Part shown: in pieces, positions 34,587 through 44,800 of the stretch
How the letters are laid out: each line of letters starts with the position of its first letter
How positions within the stretch are numbered: the first letter of the stretch is position 1
DNA from: Desmodesmus armatus
Lineage: Eukaryota > Chlorophyta > Chlorophyceae > Sphaeropleales > Scenedesmaceae
Length of the DNA: 64,000 nucleotides
NCBI GenBank assembly: GCA_007449985.2
Contig: VIIQ02000043.1
Location: 328,001 to 392,000 of the forward strand
Direction of reading: 5' to 3'
The notes under the pieces: generated by a model
The model's input: only the letters and a program-made list of their open reading frames with translations
Told to the model about the DNA's origin: nothing
Database searches by the model: none
Made by a program: the position numbers and the translations under genes

Positions 34587-35713
34587 ATGAACAGCCTGTT
34601 TTGCGCCGAGCTGGAGAGATGGTATATACAGTGACGTTGTTGTATGACAGGAACATAATTTACCTTGGATGCTGTACTACAGCAAAAATCTGAGTTTGAA
34701 GTGCGCGATCTGCTGACTAATGTTGACTAATAATGGGGGACTGCCCTGTTTCACCCCTGGGAGTTGGCATGGCATGCTCCTATACAACCACACACTGGTC
34801 ATGACAAGCAAGTCAACATTGCAAGTAAGTGAGCAGCACAAACAACGCCAGCAGTGCAGGCTGTGCCACTGGCTGTTGAACAGCGCTGTTCATGCTAGCA
34901 TGTAGGGGTGGGCCGGCCTGTTGCACCCATGGCTTAGAATTCAGGTCTCAGAAGACGCCATATTGTGCAGTGCGTCATGCACACTTCAAGCCTCAAGCTG
35001 CATGCTGCTGCTGTTTTGCTGCTGATGCTGGTGGCGTGGTGCTGCTGCTAGGACGCTGTAAGCCAACCCAAGAGCAGCTGACAGCCTGTGATATCATCAA
35101 TGTTGCAGTTCTTGTGAGAGGAGCAACATGTTGCAGCAGTAGCGATGGCAGCAGCTGCGCCGGCAGTACAAGGGACAGCAGTCCAGCCCAGACTGCCTAT
35201 GGTTGGCAGCTTCTGCCTGCTGCATTGCTTCCGTGCTGGGATGATGCTTGTGCAGGGCCAGATGTACACCAACAGCTGGTCAACACGGTGTGTGCAAGGG
35301 AGGGAAAATAAGGGTAGAGCCATGAAGCAGGAAGGGCAATTCAGCAGCAGGGTCAGTAGGGGCAGCACCACGGGGGGGGGGGGGGGGGCACATACCATGT
35401 GTGATCAGCATCAAGGCGATGATCACTCCCAGACAAAGTCAACCCCAGATTCATTTGCAGGTTCATTTCCAGGTCTGACCCAGCGTGCAGCAACACTGCC
35501 GTTGACAATCCCTGGCATCCACTGCAGTGGATGCCAGCTGGCAGCACATGTACAGTACAGTCACCTAGGCCTGTTTGGTGATGCTGGCAGCTTGCGTGCC
35601 TTTTTCAGCACATCTCACTCAATGTGAGAAAGTTTCAAAGATAAAAGCGATGCGGTGGGTGCGTTCACCAGACAGGTGCAGCTACTGACAGATACAAGGT
35701 GATTGTAAGGGCG
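34587..35713 (+). repeat. Repeat R1, copy 2, proximal part, cut by the retrotransposon
   Basis: It matches 19219-20300 closely and breaks at the retrotransposon. The match resumes at 49664, so the whole retrotransposon sits inside R1. Confidence 0.9.
35512..35537. repeat. Perfect 26-bp palindrome inserted in R1 copy 2
   Basis: CTGGCATCCACTG followed by its exact reverse complement. R1 copy 1 lacks about 25 bases at the matching place (near 20135). Confidence 0.9.
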
Positions 35714-36261
35714 TGACACGAGCAGCAGCTACACTGACCGATTCCTGCTGAGTGAGCAGTAATCCTCACAGGAAGGTTATGCTGTGTACAAGGCTATACA
35801 ACACATGCCTTAGCAGAATCAGTGTGATAGTTGACTAATCATGTTGAGTCAACAAGGACTCTGGGTGATATCAGATCATGCCAGATACTGCTGCGTGGCA
35901 GTGCTATTATTGGTGGTTAAGTGCTTGGGAGTTGTATGCGATGAGTTTGGTGCTGCGATGCACAGGTGAAGGATCACTGGCGGGTTCAGGGTTTACCGCC
36001 TGCAGTGCCGATTCCTTTGTGCCGCTGTGGTGCTCTGTGCGTCGCACTCGGCTTTGACAGTGCTTGGTGTAAACTTCTGGCAGTGTTTCCCGAGTACTCG
36101 CTCATTTGAATCCCCAATTCAGAGCGCACAGGTGCAGCAACCAGCCCCAGCAGCGACCTGTGGTCGAACCGGGTGCCTGAACATCACTCATACATTCATA
36201 CAGCGCATCAACACTTTGCAAAGGACTACAAGTGAGTATCTGCTACCCTCAGAGCAGCCAG
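35714..36261 (+). repeat. Terminal repeat A1 (5' LTR lacking its first ~50 bp)
   Basis: It is identical by eye to 49062-49609. It contains TGTAA (36068-36072), a likely polyadenylation signal, and a GTGAGT donor at 36232. It ends in GCAGCCA, just before the primer-binding candidate. Confidence 0.9.
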
Positions 36262-36262
36262 C

Positions 36263-36280
36263 TGGCTGCGAAGCATCATT
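36263..36280 (+). other. Candidate primer-binding site
   Basis: TGGCTGCGAAGCATC begins with the TGG expected for pairing with a tRNA CCA end and lies two bases after A1's terminal CA. The tRNA was not identified. Confidence 0.45.
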
Positions 36281-36480
36281 GCTGCAAGCTTTAGGCAGCA
36301 AACCACAAGCCGAGTGCCACATTTGCATTTATACACTTGTAGTAGCTCGCTAGTGCTCAACTGCGGGCGCTAGTGAAAGGGCCACTAGTGGGTGGTGGGC
36401 GCTGCCACGTGCCTGGCTACTGGGGGCATCGCGGCGCGTCTAGTAAGCATTAAGGTGTTTTAAATACTATTATAGTTTAC

Positions 36481-39400
36481 TTGCGTGGGTTTTTGGGAAG
36501 ATCCACTGGTGCATTTCAGAGCTGGCCCATTTCCAGGCTGGCTTCTTCAGCGGGCAGGCGTGGACAGCAGCCATTTCCAACGTCTGGATCGCTTTCGGAG
36601 CAGTTCCAATCGGTGGTTCGGCAAGCTGTTGGTCAAGTGCGTGCGTCGGAGGAAGCAGGTGGCGCTGACAACCAGGAGAATTTGGGCTCTGGACTGATCA
36701 GCTACTCTGGTGACCAGGATCAGCACATTGGCGAGCAGCAGGAGGACAGCACTCTTGTTTTCACCAATCCACTCTTCGAGCAGGCCACCAGCAGCATGGC
36801 TGGCCTTGGCAGTCTGTCTTTTGGGGGCAAGCTGGACTCTGGAAGCAGCAGCAGCAACTCCATGATACCAAAGCTATGGTCTGGACAGCCTGGAGTGGAT
36901 TCCTTCGGAGAATGGCAGCGTGCTGTCAGGTGGAACCAGGGCCAAAAGCGCAATGCAGCCATGGACAAGAAGCTGGACAAGCACTCTGGTGAAGAGATTG
37001 CCGAGATTGCCCAGTTGACTGTCATACGCTCCGATGGTGCCAAAGCAGTGGAGCAGGCTGGGCAGGTCTTGGAGAAACATGTCAGGGCTGCTGACCAGGG
37101 CTGGTATCCTCCACAGGAGCTGGAAGCAGCTGCTCTGGAGTTTGTGCGCAAGCGTCACCCCAACAGTGACTTGGCAGAGCAGACGCTGGCAGCATTGATC
37201 AAGGAGAGGTATGAGAAAGTACACATTGCTGCGGTTGCCAAGGGCTGGGCACTTGAGGACAGTGTTGGGCTGGAGCAGGCGCTGACAGCAAACTCTTCGC
37301 CACTTGTGCAGCAGCAGGACTCAACTGGCAACAGCAGCGGCGGTGGCGGCGGCGGCCTGCCTCCTGCAACAACAGATCCTATGCAAACTGCTATGCTGGG
37401 CTTCTTCAAAACGCTCAGTGACAGGCTGGTCAAGAGCACGCAGGACAATAAATACTTCATGACTGTGGGGATGAGGAAGTGGAGCCCTCACAGCTGTGTC
37501 ATGGAGCTTTTCTGGTGTATGATGGACGCAGCATACGGAGTGGCCAGCAGCAAGGAGCAGGCTGAGTTCTACCAGCTGCAGAGTGAGGGTTCCCAGGGCA
37601 GCAGGCAGGTGCAGGAGTTTGCGCAGCGCGTGGCAGTGCTGTATGAGAGTGTCAAGACACTGGGCATTGTGCCAGCAGGTGCAGACATTACCACCTTCTG
37701 CAAGGGTCTCAGCAATGCCAGCAGCAGGCAGTTTGCACGGCAGCGCAAGGAGGAGTACTATGCGTCCAACAGAACTCACATTGCGCTGGAATCACTAGCT
37801 GACCAAGTTCAGCAATTCGAGAAGAACCTCCACCAGGATGGCGTGCTGGCGCAGCAGGCATTGATTATGGTGGGCAACAGCAGTGTGGGAGCTGGAAGCA
37901 GCAAGAACGCCCGGCGCGCAGGTGAGGAGAGTACACTGGTGCAGACGCTGCTGCGTTCTCGCCGGGAGAATGAGGCTACACAGCAGTACCTCAGCAAGAT
38001 GGGTGCGCGTGAGAAGCTGCTCATCACCAAGGGCTTTGACATGGCGGAGATCGACCCCAAGGACCCCTCTGCTGTCTGCCTGGACTGTCCTGCAACAAAG
38101 CGGCCACACCTGAACCAAGACTGCAAGGGCAGGCGCATGGCGGGGCTGGCTATGGCAGCAGCGCAGGAGGGCAGCACTGCCAACAAAAGCAGCAGCAGCA
38201 TTGGCAGCAGCGCTGGAACCTTGGACGTCAACACGCTGGCAATCATGGTGCAGCAGGCAGTGGCTATGGCAGCAGCAGGAGCAGGCGCAGCACCGGCAGG
38301 ACTGGGGCAAGGGCTGCCAAGGGCTTACAACAAGCCAGAAAACAGCAGGGGTAACAGGGGCTATGGTGGCAGCAACGGCAGGCAGCAGCAGTACGCAGGG
38401 CCACCTGGCTTGGGTGTTGGGTCAGCAGTTATGGCGTGTGTCATCTGTGGCTTTGCCAAGGGCCACTCAGATGGTGTCTGCTATATGGACAAGCCAGAGC
38501 TGGCTCCAGAGAAGTGGGAGGGCCCCACGGAGCGTGCACCTGAGCAGGGGATGGTGCACTACATCTCCCGCTGCATGCAGCAGAAGCTGAAGCCACGGCT
38601 GGGGCGTTGCAAGGAGCTGCTGCGGAGGATGATGCAGAGCAACAAGCTGCCGCCAGCTATGCAGCAGTTCATTGGACAGCACACACAGCAGCAGCGGTAC
38701 ATGAACATGGCTTATGGCGCAGCAGCAGAGCCGTATGGGGCTTATGCAGCTTACATGACAGGCATGGGGTCTGCTGGTTCCAGCTACTGGCCCATGGGCG
38801 GCTCGGCAATGCAGCAGCCAATGGCAGGGCTGCCACCCTCTCACACACCGCTGGCTATCACTGGTGCAGTTGGCGACAGCACCGGTGAACAAGCAGCAAT
38901 GATGGTGCTGCCGGATGCAGGCGGGTATGTGAGTGAGGAGCAGCAGCAGGAAACAATGCACTTTGGGCCCTCTTTCTGTTATGTGGGCTTAGCAGACTGG
39001 CAGCAGGATCTGGCAGGTGGGCTCTTTGACTCAACGGGACATGAGTATGCACTGGTTGGGACACGTGCACAGGCAGGAGCTGGTGCAGTGCAGCAGGGCA
39101 GGGTTGTCAGGCAGCCTGTGCCCAAGGGCTTCCTACCACCCTCAGCTCTTCCTACAGACCTGAATGCCATGCGTTCCATGCCACGCATCACCAATGCACT
39201 GGTTGCTGGCTTAGGAGAGCTGGACGGCACCAGCAGGGGGCTACTGCACACGCTGCTTGACATTCAGCGGTTTGTGGCGAGCAGGGTATCTGCTTTTGGA
39301 GACCTTCTGGGTGTGCAGGAGGCTGGTGGAGCACATGGTAGCAGCAGTGCACAGCAGGGAGGGCAGCAGGCTCTGCAGGAGGCAACAGCAGCAAAGGGTA

Positions 39401-41223
39401 CTGCCAGCATGGTGTCCAGCAGCAGTTCTGGGCGCTGTGGCCCTGTTGCAGCAGCGGCGGCAAGCAGCCGCAGCCTCCTGGAGTCAGTCATGCTGCAGTA
39501 TGGCTTCAAGCCAGTGGCAATCGATTACACCCTACGCCAGTCAATGCCTGTGACGCTGGACTTCCTGGTGGGCACGAACAAACAGGAAGGATTGACACTA
39601 ACAACCCCGGATGGGCGTGATGTGCTAGTAGATATGGCGTTCCAGGACTCAGGTGCCACACTGCTGCTGTTCACTGAGGTGGCTTGTGGCGAGTGGGGTA
39701 CTTACATCTTCAGAACAAATCAGGTGCCGTCTGTCAAGGGCATTGATGGGCTGCCGTCCAAGAAGATTATCGGCAGGACAGGACCGCTGGTTCTCACACT
39801 TGCCAAGGGACACCCACTGGCAGCAGTCCTGCCCGTTCCGTGTGCTTGGGTGCTGGAGGGAGACGCGGGTGGCATGTTTAAGGTGTGCTTGGACAAGAAG
39901 ACACTGCTGCCGGTGTTTGGGTATGTGGATCCAGCCCTCAACATGCTATGCTTCCGTCCCAAGGCAGCACAGGGCAGGCTTGACATTATACACGGCATTC
40001 CCGTGCGTGGCTATGTCAAGAACGGCAACAGCAGCATCAGCAGTGGCAACATGGCGGCTGCCACCATCTGGGAGGAGGACAGCAGGGACACAGAGGAGCT
40101 TGAGGGCTCAGCAGCAGCAGTGCCGGGCATCAACTACAGGCCGTTTACTGCAGAGGAGAACACTCTAGCCAATGCAGAGCTCGAACGGCTGCTTCAGGCA
40201 GGAGTTATCACAGAACTGGATGCTGGGCCATTTGAAGTGAACGATCGCTGGTACTTGGACCACCTGGGCCTGAATGGTGGTGTGCCACAGCAGGTGCAAG
40301 AGGACTTGGACAGCAGCAGCTCCACTGGGTCAACCGCTATGCCTGAGCTGTGCACAGGCAGTGACAGCGACAGTCTCCCAGAGCTGGTGGATGCTTACAA
40401 CCCAGTGACTGCTGACATCGAGTATTTCAGCCCTCATGGCAGTGCAGCAGATGCTTGGCTGCAACAACAAACTGGGGGTGAGCACAACAAGCGCAGGCGC
40501 CGGCGTGGGCGCGGCCGCAAGGGCAGGGGGCGGCAGCAGCAGCAGCAACAGCAGGAGCAGGAGCAGGAGCAGGCAGAAGCACAGCAGCCACTGGAGGAGC
40601 CAGCAGGCAAGCTATGGGGCTTTGACTGGTCCAAGGCTGCTGGTCAGCTGCTGCCGGGCATCAGCTGGATCACGACACACATGGTGCTGCTGCTGCTAGG
40701 CATGTTCCACTTCTTTGTGGACTTGCCGCTGAGGAAGTACCCCTCAAAGATCATGCGTGGATTGGTCAGCATGGCGGGAGCAGCAGTGCGCCCAGGCAAC
40801 CCCATGCGCGCAAGGGAGTATAATGTGGCAGAACCTGTGCCCACTAACAACCTTGGCGACACACGGCGCGCACGCAAGCGTCGGCACAACAGAGGGCCCA
40901 GGCCAGGCCCTGGCTTGCAACCGACGGCAGAGCAGGACGCACCGCAAACAAAGGTCTCTGTGGTCGCCACAGTGCGTCACTCTGGCAAGGTCATCACTGC
41001 GCGCACAGTGCTGATGTGCCTGCTCTGTTTCTTCTCAGTGCTGTGCTCCACAGCAGCAATGCAGGTTACCAACAGCATTGGGGCAGCAGCCACTGGATCA
41101 GCACTGCAAGCTGGCTACTTTCCCCTGCCACATGGCGTCCCACCACACCTCAACATGCACTTGCTGCAGCAGGAGCTTGCCAACCTGCATTGCAGTAGGT
41201 TTCGCTGCTACAGCAGAGCATGA
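36481..41223 (+). CDS. Retrotransposon ORF1: gag, zinc knuckles and aspartic protease
   Basis: An open frame of 1580 codons. The first in-frame ATG is at 36796, so about 105 upstream codons may be untranslated or need another start. The N-terminal half is a capsid-like helical region. Zinc-binding sets follow: CLDCPATKRPHLNQDC near residue 533 and CVICGFAKGHSDGVC from residue 653 (CX2CX5HX4C, one residue longer than the usual retroviral knuckle). A retropepsin active site FQDSGATLLLF has its catalytic Asp at residue 1056. After the protease come an acidic/Ser segment, a basic RRRRRGRGRKGRGR stretch and two hydrophobic segments (about 1402-1420 and 1515-1535). It overlaps the polymerase frame by about 145 bases in the +1 frame. 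Confidence 0.88.
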   Translation: MRGFLGRSTGAFQSWPISRLASSAGRRGQQPFPTSGSLSEQFQSVVRQAVGQVRASEEAGGADNQENLGSGLISYSGDQDQHIGEQQEDSTLVFTNPLFEQATSSMAGLGSLSFGGKLDSGSSSSNSMIPKLWSGQPGVDSFGEWQRAVRWNQGQKRNAAMDKKLDKHSGEEIAEIAQLTVIRSDGAKAVEQAGQVLEKHVRAADQGWYPPQELEAAALEFVRKRHPNSDLAEQTLAALIKERYEKVHIAAVAKGWALEDSVGLEQALTANSSPLVQQQDSTGNSSGGGGGGLPPATTDPMQTAMLGFFKTLSDRLVKSTQDNKYFMTVGMRKWSPHSCVMELFWCMMDAAYGVASSKEQAEFYQLQSEGSQGSRQVQEFAQRVAVLYESVKTLGIVPAGADITTFCKGLSNASSRQFARQRKEEYYASNRTHIALESLADQVQQFEKNLHQDGVLAQQALIMVGNSSVGAGSSKNARRAGEESTLVQTLLRSRRENEATQQYLSKMGAREKLLITKGFDMAEIDPKDPSAVCLDCPATKRPHLNQDCKGRRMAGLAMAAAQEGSTANKSSSSIGSSAGTLDVNTLAIMVQQAVAMAAAGAGAAPAGLGQGLPRAYNKPENSRGNRGYGGSNGRQQQYAGPPGLGVGSAVMACVICGFAKGHSDGVCYMDKPELAPEKWEGPTERAPEQGMVHYISRCMQQKLKPRLGRCKELLRRMMQSNKLPPAMQQFIGQHTQQQRYMNMAYGAAAEPYGAYAAYMTGMGSAGSSYWPMGGSAMQQPMAGLPPSHTPLAITGAVGDSTGEQAAMMVLPDAGGYVSEEQQQETMHFGPSFCYVGLADWQQDLAGGLFDSTGHEYALVGTRAQAGAGAVQQGRVVRQPVPKGFLPPSALPTDLNAMRSMPRITNALVAGLGELDGTSRGLLHTLLDIQRFVASRVSAFGDLLGVQEAGGAHGSSSAQQGGQQALQEATAAKGTASMVSSSSSGRCGPVAAAAASSRSLLESVMLQYGFKPVAIDYTLRQSMPVTLDFLVGTNKQEGLTLTTPDGRDVLVDMAFQDSGATLLLFTEVACGEWGTYIFRTNQVPSVKGIDGLPSKKIIGRTGPLVLTLAKGHPLAAVLPVPCAWVLEGDAGGMFKVCLDKKTLLPVFGYVDPALNMLCFRPKAAQGRLDIIHGIPVRGYVKNGNSSISSGNMAAATIWEEDSRDTEELEGSAAAVPGINYRPFTAEENTLANAELERLLQAGVITELDAGPFEVNDRWYLDHLGLNGGVPQQVQEDLDSSSSTGSTAMPELCTGSDSDSLPELVDAYNPVTADIEYFSPHGSAADAWLQQQTGGEHNKRRRRRGRGRKGRGRQQQQQQQEQEQEQAEAQQPLEEPAGKLWGFDWSKAAGQLLPGISWITTHMVLLLLGMFHFFVDLPLRKYPSKIMRGLVSMAGAAVRPGNPMRAREYNVAEPVPTNNLGDTRRARKRRHNRGPRPGPGLQPTAEQDAPQTKVSVVATVRHSGKVITARTVLMCLLCFFSVLCSTAAMQVTNSIGAAATGSALQAGYFPLPHGVPPHLNMHLLQQELANLHCSRFRCYSRA

Positions 41224-41874
41224 TTCTGGCCAAGTGAAGTGGTACCAGGCCGACCCAGCAGCTCTGGACCAACTTGGGCCCGATGGCGCAACAGAAGATG
41301 TGCATGACGCCAGATGGACAGTGCACGATGAGGGCAAATGGATCTTGGGCAACCACCCAGATGCATCGCCTGCACAAATGGACCAGCTGGTGCAGATGCT
41401 GTTGGAGGAGCGAGGGGCATTTGCTTACAGTCTGCAGGACTTGCCTGGCTACACAGGGGACGTAGCTGACTTCAAACTGATCGATCCCTCCAAACGTATG
41501 TGGAGCGCACCCAGACGCTACACAGAAGAGGAGGTGAAGTTTGCCAAGGAGAAGGTGCAGGAGATGCTGGATGCGGGCATCGTAAAAGAAATTCCAACGA
41601 CCTGTCCGCATGCTTCAGCTATCACGTTGCCTATGAAGCGAGCACCCGACGGTAGCTGGACCGACAAGCGGTTCTGCATCGACCTGCGCAACGTCAACGG
41701 CAACACAGTGGTGGACAGTTACGGCCTGCCACTACCGGAAGAACTGTTTAGGCGAATTAGGGGGCACAAATTCTTGGTCAAGGCGGACTTTAGAGCGGGC
41801 TTTTGGCAGCTCAACCTGAGCGAAGAGGCGCAGCAGCAGGCGCGGCAGCAGAGCGAAGAGCGCGCAGCAGCACG
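41078..41874 (+). CDS. Polymerase polyprotein, first part (reverse transcriptase N-terminal)
   Basis: Frame +1 relative to ORF1, overlapping its end, so expression would need a +1 shift or splicing (TGCATTGCAG near 41195 is a possible acceptor). It encodes the reverse transcriptase fingers and palm start: MLDAGIVKEI, KRFCIDLRNVN and KADFRAGFWQL, the last with the first catalytic Asp. The frame is lost between about 41850 and 41874, where a 33-bp unit is repeated and the second unit has one extra base. Downstream domains continue in the third frame. The annotated end marks this break, not a natural stop. Confidence 0.85.
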
Positions 41875-44800
41875 TGGCCTTCCACGCACCCGACAGTGGC
41901 AAGCGACTGACCTACACGCGGCTGTGTTTTGGTCACGTGAACGCCACGGCAATTTTCCAGCGGGTTATGGAGAAGGAGCTGGCAGCAGCTGGTTTGTCTC
42001 ACTGTGCGGCGCCGTTCGTCGATGACGTTATCATGTGGTGCGACACCTGGGAGGACATGGTGACCAACTTCAGAACACTTCTACAGCATCTCAAGACAGT
42101 GGGCTTGCGCCTGCACCCTGCCAAGACAATCGTGGGTGCAGACTGCTTGCCTTACCTGGGTCACCTGGTATCAGCCAAGGAGTGCAAGCCGGAGCCAGCC
42201 AAGATTGCAGGCATCAAGGCACTGCAGCCACCCACCAGCCTCAAGCGCCTGCAGGCCCACCTTGGCCTGTTTAATTACTACAGGTGCTATGTGCCCAACT
42301 TTGCCATCATTGCCAGGCCGCTTTACAAGCTTATGGAGAAGGGTGCGCAGTACATCTGGAGTGATGACTGTAACCAGGCGTATGAGGGGCTTCGAACGGC
42401 GCTGTGCAAGAAGGGTTTGGGGCTCAGGCAGCCTGTGGATGGGCGCAGTTTTCATCTGTATGTCGACTGGAGCAACACGGGCATTGCAGCTGTGCTGAAT
42501 CAGGAGGCGGAGGATGGGACGGAGTACATGGTGGCCTGTGCCAGCAGGTCCCTCAATGCAGCTGAGCAGAACTATCCCGCCTGGAAAGGCGAGATGATGG
42601 CAGCAGTGTGGGGCGTCAAAATGTACAGGCCGTACTTGCACTCCAGGGAGTTCTATCTCCACAGCGACCACCGGGCGCTGTTATGGCTGCTGACACAGAA
42701 GACACCAGTGGGGCAGCAGATGCGTTGGATTCTGGCACTTCAGGAGTACCGCTTCTCACTGGTGCACAGGGCAGGCAAGTCAAACCCAGCTGATGTGCCT
42801 AGCAGGGAAGCCAGTAGCTGTGTGGCAGACACCACTGGAGCCAGGTTGGACACGGAGCTGCATGACTGGGTGCCCACTGTGCTTCTGCCAGACTGCAAAA
42901 CAACGGACCCACTGGTCTACACACATGACAGTCTGGCACTGGAGCTGGGCATTGGCAGCAAATCAACAGCAGCAGCTGGAGTGGCAGCAATGGCTTATGA
43001 GGAAACACCTGGTGACTGCCCAATCCTTCACAGCCCAGCAGCAGCGCTGGCGGCAGAACCAGCAGACAGCTACAGTCATGAACAGCTGGAGCACGAGGCG
43101 TTGTGTTGTCTACTGTGCAGCAACGAGTCTGCAGTGGACACATTCGCCCCAACCGCCGACTCATTGCTGGGGGGGGAGACAGCAGGACAACTTTTTGCTG
43201 ACGATGGCTGCTGCGTGGACACACAACACCCAGCAGTAGCTTGGCGGCAGCATGACCTACAGCAGGCAGCATCGGCGTGGGTCACATTGGCAGGGCTACA
43301 ACAGCCCCAACCGGACAGCTTCCAGCCAGGAGTGTACACAGGTGCATTGGACCCCTGGGGCGTAAGGGAGACACAAGGGCTGTGCACGGCTACTGTGGCA
43401 GACACGTTCTTCCCGGCAGCGCTGCAGCAGGGCATCGTGCTTTATGAGCCGTTTGGTGGCATCTGCGCAGGGCTGGAGATGGTGCTCAGGAGTGGCATCA
43501 CAGTCAAACAGTACCTGTACAGCGACATCAACCCCATGGCACAGCGGGCGGCGTTACACAGGATCAGGGTGCTGCAAAGCATGTATCCCAAGCAGCTACC
43601 GGAGGATGCTTTGGCTGGCAGTTTCAGCATTCTTCCCATGGATGTGAGGCACATCACCACACAGCAGCTCAGCAAGGCTGTCAGCGAGGCACCAGTCAAG
43701 CAATGGCTGGTAGTAGGAGGCTGGCCCTGTCAAGACTTCTCTGCAGCAGGCAAGTCACAGGGGCTTCGGGGTGATCGGGCTCAACTGCTGTTTGACCTGG
43801 TCAGGGTAGTGGGAGCGTTGCAACAGCTACTCCCACACCAGCCCCCAGCCTACCTGGTGGAGAATGTGCTCTTGCAGCAGCACAGGCTGAGCAGCATCAG
43901 TCAGCATGACTTCAATAAAATCAAGGCGTGCCTAGGGTTACCTGTGGTGCTGGACGCAGCACAGTTTGGCAGCCTTGCACATCGGGCGCGCAACTTCTGG
44001 TCCAACCTGGTTGGGCCCAGTCAACTGCGAGCAGCTTTGGCATTTGTCAAGAGGCCACCCGCACGCAGCGTACAGCTTGCCTTGGGACCTGGCAGGACCG
44101 CGCAACCTGTCAACCGACCAGACGCTGCTCCTCTCTACCCCTGCAACGCACCAGGGCAGCCTCGCGCAGCCTGGCCTACCTTGGTCAGCAGCGCACGCTC
44201 CTACGCCTTCAGGCCTGGCCAGCCTGGCAGTGTTTTGGACACAACGGTGCCTGCTGTAGTCAAGTGGGGCGAGCCAACAGCAGAGGAGAGAGAGGTAGCT
44301 CTGGGCTATCTTCCAGGCAGCACAGCAGCAGCAGGCCTCACACAAGCGCAGCGGTGTGCGTTGCTCGGTGAAAGCATGGATGCCAACACTTTGCAGGTGC
44401 TCATGGCCATCGCCAAGGCTTGGTTCCTGCGGGGCCTGCCTACCTCTACTGACTTGGCGACACGTGCATTCAGCGCACACGAAGGGGAACTGGCGCAGGA
44501 GTGGCCTGGCAGAGAGGCAACTGCAACCCCACATGGCTATCAGCAGCAGCTAGCCATGACAGCTGGCTACCAGGAGAACACTACGGCTACGAGCCAAGGT
44601 GACATCTGGGCCGACGATAAGACCCTGGAGTACATCAGAACAGGGCAACTCCCACAAGACCTGGCAGCCAGCCAGGCAGCACGTATCAAGCGACGTGCAC
44701 GCTCATACTACTTCAAGGACCAGCAGCTGATCAGGAGGATGCCAGATGGCACCGACAGGCTGGTACCTCCACCACAGGCGCGTGCTGGTCTCATACGGCA

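Noticed and set aside
36485..36697. Short alternative frame at the start of ORF1
   Set aside because: It has no ATG and no similarity; ORF1 in the main frame continues for 1580 codons.
43437..44400. Host DNA methyltransferase gene captured as a separate unit
   Set aside because: It is in the same uninterrupted frame as RNase H and integrase, without introns or its own start.
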